Below, piece after piece: positions 60,127 through 64,000 of a DNA stretch of 64,000 bases. Source of the DNA: Mycobacterium kansasii ATCC 12478 (GTDB taxonomy: Bacteria > Actinomycetota > Actinomycetes > Mycobacteriales > Mycobacteriaceae); contig NC_022663.1 in assembly GCF_000157895.3 (NCBI RefSeq), positions 5,518,001-5,582,000 of the forward strand, in the 5' to 3' direction. Within the stretch, counting starts at the first letter, position 1. Each line of letters begins with the position of its first letter. The position numbers and the translations under genes are program-made. The notes under the pieces were generated by a model. That model saw nothing but the letters and a program-made list of their open reading frames with translations. It was not told the DNA's origin and did not search any database.

Positions 60127-60612
60127 ATGCCTCCCGAGCTGCACCCCGATCTTCGACCTTTGGAGCCATTGCTGGGCACATGGGTCGGTCGGGGTGCCGG
60201 TGAATATCCCACGATCGAGCCGTTCGAGTATTTCGAAGAGGTCGAGTTCTCACATGTCGGCAAGCCGTTTCTCGTCTACGGGCACAAGACCCGCGCGGCG
60301 GATGACGGCAGGCCATTGCATGCCGAGGCGGGTTACCTGCGTGTTCCCCAACCGGGCCACGCGGAGTTGGTCTTGGCGCATCCCAGCGGCATCGCCGAAA
60401 TCGAGTTAGGCACGTATTCGGTGGGCGACGACGCCGTGCACCTCGAGTTGGCCACCACAACCATCGGATTGACGCCCACTGCAAAAGAGGTTACGGCGAT
60501 CACCCGTTCCTTCAGCGTCGCCGGCGACGAGCTCTCGCACTCGTTGCGGATGGCCGCTGTCGGGCAACCCTTACAGCACCACGTCGCCGCCTTGTTGCAC
60601 CGCCAGTGCTGA
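60127..60612 (+). CDS. Nitrobindin-like heme protein (Rv2717c-like)
   Basis: The protein has 161 codons. It is a ten-stranded beta-barrel of the nitrobindin/THAP4 family: LLGTWVGRGAGEYPTIEPFEY at the start, YGHKTRAADDGRPLHAEAGYLR, and the C-terminal QPLQHHVAALLHR with the heme-ligand histidine. Nitrobindins bind ferric heme and scavenge NO or peroxynitrite. It converges with the PhzF-like gene, 2 bp apart. Confidence 0.88.
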   Translation: MPPELHPDLRPLEPLLGTWVGRGAGEYPTIEPFEYFEEVEFSHVGKPFLVYGHKTRAADDGRPLHAEAGYLRVPQPGHAELVLAHPSGIAEIELGTYSVGDDAVHLELATTTIGLTPTAKEVTAITRSFSVAGDELSHSLRMAAVGQPLQHHVAALLHRQC

Positions 60613-60614
60613 CG

Positions 60615-61301
60615 TCAAACCAGTTGCATCACACCGTCATCGGCGACCAATCCGGCAACCGTGACCCAGCCCTCGGCGCTCCACGTCGTCTTGAGCACCG
60701 ATCCCTTGCCCTGCGTGATGGTCAGGTCGCGGCTTAGATAGTCGGTGATCCGCATGGCCGCCGAACCGGTCGCTTCGTCTTCCTCGACCCCCAGGTTAGA
60801 CGCGAACATCCGGGCCCGTAGGGCGCCGGCGGGCTCGTCGGTCCAGGTCCACAGGTAATGCGAGGTGTCGTCGGAGAAGTCGTCGGGGTCCGCGGCCGCC
60901 AGGGCATCGAGTGAGTCGAGATGATGGATGGCCAATTCGGGTGCCCATTCGGCCCGTGCGCTGATGGCGGTCAGGTCGTTGTCATAGCTGACCTGCACCA
61001 GACCGGCCGGCACGTGCAGCGTCTTGATCGGCATTCCGCGCTCACGCAGCCACCACGACACACCCACGATCGGATGTCCGGCGAACGGAAGGCTGGTGCG
61101 GGGAGTGTGGATGGTGGCGTGGGCGGTGTGCGAGCCGGCGGCCGGGAGGTCGACGAAAATGGTCTCGCTGTAGCCCAATTGGTTTGCCAGGTGCTGTCGG
61201 TCGCGGGGTTGGACCCGGCTCGCGTCGACTACGCCGAGCGGATTGCCGAAGTTCCCCTCGGAGTCGGTGAACACCCGCAACACCGTTACCTCGATGCCCA
61301 T
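60615..61301 (-). CDS. PhzF-like isomerase family protein (Rv2716-like)
   Basis: The protein has 228 codons. N-terminal half of a diaminopimelate-epimerase-like fold: TVLRVFTDSEGNFGNPLGVV, LGYSETIFV with the catalytic glutamate of PhzF, and SLPFAGHPIVG. C-terminal part: GVEEDEATGSAAM. It is shorter than typical PhzF (about 280 aa). Substrate is unknown; relatives isomerise or epimerise small acids. TACAGT (61308-61313, minus) lies 6 nt before the ATG, giving a leaderless mRNA. Confidence 0.85.
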   Translation of the reverse strand: MGIEVTVLRVFTDSEGNFGNPLGVVDASRVQPRDRQHLANQLGYSETIFVDLPAAGSHTAHATIHTPRTSLPFAGHPIVGVSWWLRERGMPIKTLHVPAGLVQVSYDNDLTAISARAEWAPELAIHHLDSLDALAAADPDDFSDDTSHYLWTWTDEPAGALRARMFASNLGVEEDEATGSAAMRITDYLSRDLTITQGKGSVLKTTWSAEGWVTVAGLVADDGVMQLV

Positions 61302-61346
61302 GGCCCGACTGTACGACGCCGCGCGAATCGATGACGGCCGGGTTGA

Positions 61347-62372
61347 TCAGGTGGCGCTGCGTTCGTCGGAACCCATCGCACTGAGCACAGCGATGCGGGT
61401 ATCGGCCGGGCCGGAAACAGCTCCTTCGCCACCGCCGCTACGAAGCAATTCCCGAAGCGCGGCCTGATCGTATTCGGCCGGTTCGGTGCTGTCGATGAAG
61501 CGTTGCACGGTGTCGATGAAGCGGGCGGGATCGTCATGGAACGGGAAATGCCCGGAGCCCTCGAAGATTTCCAGGTGCGAGCCGGGCATCGCGGCGTGTG
61601 CCAGCCGGGCGTGGTGGACGGGGACCACGACGTCGCGGCTGCCCCAGATGATCTGCACCGGGATGGCCTGGGTCAAATAGCATCGGTCCAGCATGGTGAC
61701 GATCTGCCCGCGCCAGTCCACCACGGCGCGCAGTGTGCGCGTGAACGCCGACGAGGCCGTCGGCTCGGGTAGGTCGTCCAGGATTCGCAGCACATTGGGC
61801 AGGTCGCGGCCTAGGGCGGTTGAGCCGATCGCCAGCCCCAGTACCCGCCCGACCACCTGAACGGTCGGCCGCACCATCGGCAACCGCAGCAATGCCAGCG
61901 CCTCGGCGCCCAACGGCAGCGAGGCCAACCGGAACACCACGTTGACGTCCTTGGTGACGCCACCGGCACCGACCAGGATCAGCCGGTCGACCAGCTGGGG
62001 AAACTGGTAGGCGAATTGCATCGCCACGCCGCCGCCGAGCGAATGACCGATGACGGTCACCCGCTCGACGTCGAGCACGCTGAGCAGGTCGCGCATGCCG
62101 TTCGCATAGGCGGCCACCGAGTAGTCGGCGCGCGGCTTATCGGACTTTCCATGACCCAACAGGTCGGGAGCAATCACGGTGAACCGCTGCGCAAGCTTGG
62201 CGTGGATGCCGGTCCAGGTCGTCGAATTGTCCCCGATGCCGTGGACCAGCAGGATCGCCGGCCCGGATCCGGCGATCCGGAACGCGCGCTTGTAACCGTG
62301 AATTGTGCGGAACTGCAGCGAAGGCGCCGTAATTTCGCGCACTGGGCGAAGATTGCGCTTCCGCTCGGTCAT
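61347..62372 (-). CDS. Alpha/beta-hydrolase (Rv2715-like)
   Basis: The protein has 341 codons and an alpha/beta-hydrolase fold with oxyanion HGIGDNSTTW, nucleophile GHSLGGGVAMQF, acid in WGSRDVVVP and His in GSGHFPFHDDP. RFTVIAPDLLGHGKSDKPRADYS is typical of meta-cleavage hydrolase/epoxide hydrolase relatives. Substrate is unknown, probably an ester or lipid. It starts 57 bp after the stop of the PAC2-family gene upstream, probably in one operon. Confidence 0.87.
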   Translation of the reverse strand: MTERKRNLRPVREITAPSLQFRTIHGYKRAFRIAGSGPAILLVHGIGDNSTTWTGIHAKLAQRFTVIAPDLLGHGKSDKPRADYSVAAYANGMRDLLSVLDVERVTVIGHSLGGGVAMQFAYQFPQLVDRLILVGAGGVTKDVNVVFRLASLPLGAEALALLRLPMVRPTVQVVGRVLGLAIGSTALGRDLPNVLRILDDLPEPTASSAFTRTLRAVVDWRGQIVTMLDRCYLTQAIPVQIIWGSRDVVVPVHHARLAHAAMPGSHLEIFEGSGHFPFHDDPARFIDTVQRFIDSTEPAEYDQAALRELLRSGGGEGAVSGPADTRIAVLSAMGSDERSAT

Positions 62373-62428
62373 TCGCCAACCTCGTTGTCGGGCCGCCTAC
62401 GGCATTCTCGGGGACGGCGTCGGAGGCA

Positions 62429-63406
62429 TCAAACCTGGTCGTCGTCGTCGCGCTTCTTCTCTGCCTGCTGGGCCAGGAATCGCTCGAATTCCGCACCCAA
62501 CTCGTCGCCGCTAGGCAGATCCTCGTCACGCGTGAGTAATGATCTGTTTTCCTGAGCGTCGATGAAGGCATCGTACTGGCGCTCGAGGGCGGCCACCACT
62601 TGGGCGACTTCTGTGCTTGCCTGGACTTGTTCGTCGATCTTGGCCCGGATCTCCGCCGCGGCTTCTGCCAGCGCCGCCAATGGCAGTTCCAACGATCCCG
62701 TCCTGGCGACTTGCTCGAGCAGGGACTGCGCGGCCGCGGGGTAGTCGGTCTGCGTCAGGTAGTGCGGGACGTGCACGGTGAACCCGACGACCTCATGACC
62801 ATGCTGCGCCATTCGGTATTCCAACAGGTTGGACGCGCTTGCCGGAACTTGGATTTCGGAGATCCACGGCTGGAAGTCGGCGATCAGTTCCGGATTGTTG
62901 GAGTGGGCGGTCATCGTGATCGGGCGGGTATGTGGTACGGCCATGGGAACGGTGCCCAGGCCGATGGTCTGCCGGACCCCCAGGCGTTCGGCCAGCAGTC
63001 GCACGGCGGTGATGAATCGCTCCCATTTCAGGTCCGGCTCCAAACCGGCCAGCAGCAGAAACGGAGTGCCGACGCTGTCGCGCAGTGCATACAGGCTGAG
63101 CTCGGGGTCGTCGTAGCTGGTGAAGTGGTCGGTCTTGAAGGTCATCAGCGGCCGCCGGGAGCGATAATCCAGTAATTCGTCGATCGCAAACGACGCGACC
63201 AGCTCGGTGTCCAGTGACCCCTTCAGGTGGGCAGCGGCTAGCCGAATTGCGTGGCCCGCGTCGGAAAAGCCCTCCAAAGCGTGCACCAACACTGGACCAC
63301 GGCCATCCGATGTCGACAATTGCGGCGCCGGCAACTCGAGGTCGTACATGCCCGGTTGCCCGGGCTGGTAGTCCTGCGCCTCATCCCGGTCTTGATCGTG
63401 CGTCAT
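62429..63406 (-). CDS. PAC2 (proteasome assembly chaperone 2) family protein (Rv2714-like)
   Basis: The protein has 325 codons with GAGAGGAGGCAAC before the ATG. It has the PAC2 fold: PVLVHALEGFSDAGHAIRLAAAHLKG, VASFAIDELLDYRSRRP, LLAGLEPDLKWERF and YLTQTDYPAAAQSLLEQ. The C-terminal helix is coiled-coil-like (QVVAALERQYDAFIDAQENRS). Structure of the M. tuberculosis homologue is known to be trimeric; function is unsettled. The hydrolase gene follows it on the same strand. Confidence 0.88.
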   Translation of the reverse strand: MTHDQDRDEAQDYQPGQPGMYDLELPAPQLSTSDGRGPVLVHALEGFSDAGHAIRLAAAHLKGSLDTELVASFAIDELLDYRSRRPLMTFKTDHFTSYDDPELSLYALRDSVGTPFLLLAGLEPDLKWERFITAVRLLAERLGVRQTIGLGTVPMAVPHTRPITMTAHSNNPELIADFQPWISEIQVPASASNLLEYRMAQHGHEVVGFTVHVPHYLTQTDYPAAAQSLLEQVARTGSLELPLAALAEAAAEIRAKIDEQVQASTEVAQVVAALERQYDAFIDAQENRSLLTRDEDLPSGDELGAEFERFLAQQAEKKRDDDDQV

Positions 63407-63698
63407 GGGTGTTGCCTCCTCTCGGGGGTCTAACCGGGGTGCCCTGATCAGTGTCTCTCAAATCAACGGGCCCCCATAAACGAACATCTCACTTATGCGC
63501 ACATCTTCATAACGCGAAAAGCTCCACGCCGTATTCGCAGCGAACCGCGACGGGCGACGGTGGACGCCCCAGTCGACAACCAAACCGCCGCCCGTCGTTC
63601 GACGAGCACCGTCCTGCACTACCGGCCCAGGTCGGCGCCCGGGTGCTGCTAGGGCGATCCTAGGCCGACCGATTCCGACGATACGGCCTCGTGAGGCG
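63407..63698. other. 292-bp spacer between PAC2 gene and sthA
   Basis: It holds the PAC2 gene's leader and the tail after sthA. No ORF with a recognisable product. A purine-rich ribosome-binding site for the PAC2 gene is next to 63407; no terminator hairpin as strong as those at 13298 and 32332 is seen. Confidence 0.35.
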
Positions 63699-64000
63699 TT
63701 ACCGGCGAAACTGATTGAGCGCCCGCACCTTGTTCATCACGTCGAGCGCTGCCACCTTGTAGGCCTCGGAGAATGTCGGATAGTTGAAAACCGCGTCGAC
63801 CAGGTACTCGACGGTGCCTCCGCACCCCATGACGGCCTGTCCGATGTGCACCATCTCGGTGGCACTGGTGCCGAAGATGTGTACTCCGAGCAGCTTGAGA
63901 TCGTCGGTGGACACCAGCAGTTTGAGCATGCCGTAGGAGTCGCCGGCGATCTGGCCGCGGGCCAGTTCACGGTAGCGCGCCACGCCCACCTCGTAGGGAA
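63699..64000 (-). CDS. sthA: Soluble pyridine nucleotide transhydrogenase, C-terminal part
   Basis: The C-terminal 100 codons lie on the minus strand; the gene continues beyond the window. PYEVGVARYRELARGQIAGD, LKLLVSTDDLKLLGVHIFGTSATE, VHIGQAVM and FNYPTFSEAYKVAALDV form the dimerisation domain of the FAD-dependent disulfide-oxidoreductase fold. Position after the PAC2 gene and these residues identify SthA (Rv2713), which exchanges hydride between NADPH and NAD. The active FAD and NAD domains are outside the window. Confidence 0.9.
   Translation of the reverse strand, partial: PYEVGVARYRELARGQIAGDSYGMLKLLVSTDDLKLLGVHIFGTSATEMVHIGQAVMGCGGTVEYLVDAVFNYPTFSEAYKVAALDVMNKVRALNQFRR

Overview
The window is chromosomal DNA of a slow-growing Mycobacterium. 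The evidence is high GC, many GTG starts, PE/PPE proteins, and an almost gene-by-gene match, in inverted orientation, to what I remember of M. tuberculosis Rv2771c to Rv2713: thyA, dfrA, hsdS, hsdM, thyX, dapA, rnj, ftsK, pgsA3, clgR, the PspA homologue, recA, recX, miaB, miaA, dapF, hflX, fadE20, lexA, nrdR, sthA. It is not M. tuberculosis itself. recA is an uninterrupted 349-codon gene without an intein, the toxin-antitoxin genes between hsdS and hsdM are missing, and several blocks are extra. I cannot name the species.

Layout. Positions 1-2650 are a decayed duplication zone of small flavodoxin-like genes around a PPE44-like gene. Positions 2662-13282 mix ESX-type PE/PPE genes with acyl-CoA metabolism: FadD, PE27, PPE43, a single-chain biotin-dependent acyl-CoA carboxylase, an SDR and a pair of acyl-CoA dehydrogenases. 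A dienelactone hydrolase-like gene and thyA diverge from a 12-copy 56-bp tandem array (14143-14808) that fills nearly the whole space between them. thyA, dfrA, a YcaQ/AlkX-like DNA glycosylase and hsdS form a tightly overlapping run, followed by hsdM; no hsdR is seen. Then come an MFS transporter, a Pro-rich secreted protein, thyX, dapA and RNase J.

Positions 25668-27566 look like an insertion relative to M. tuberculosis. A good promoter is followed by two, possibly three, co-oriented microprotein genes of about 30 codons and a condensation-type acyltransferase. Minus-strand oxidoreductase and methyltransferase genes follow, then ftsK, argA/pgsA3 (divergent), the envelope-stress operon clgR-pspA-pspM (pspN absent at this site), ephG, a glycosyltransferase, a FhuF-like Fe-S protein divergent from recA-recX, miaB, a membrane protein, a DUF349 protein, a receptor Ser/Thr kinase, tandem DMT transporters, a dioxygenase-like protein, miaA, dapF, hflX, fadE20, TerC, an LGFP-repeat envelope protein, lexA, a LysM SOS protein, nrdR, a nitrobindin-like protein, a PhzF-like protein, a hydrolase, a PAC2 protein and the 3' end of sthA.

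Shared themes are DNA precursor supply and DNA integrity (thyA, thyX, dfrA, nrdR, recA, recX, lexA, a glycosylase, a DNA methylase), lysine/DAP synthesis (dapA, dapF), tRNA i6A modification (miaA, miaB) and envelope stress. LexA boxes, RecA-NDp-type promoters, one SigE-type promoter, two related convergent terminators and many TANNNT boxes 6-7 nt before the start codon (leaderless mRNAs) can be read directly. No tRNA, rRNA, insertion sequence or CRISPR array was seen.
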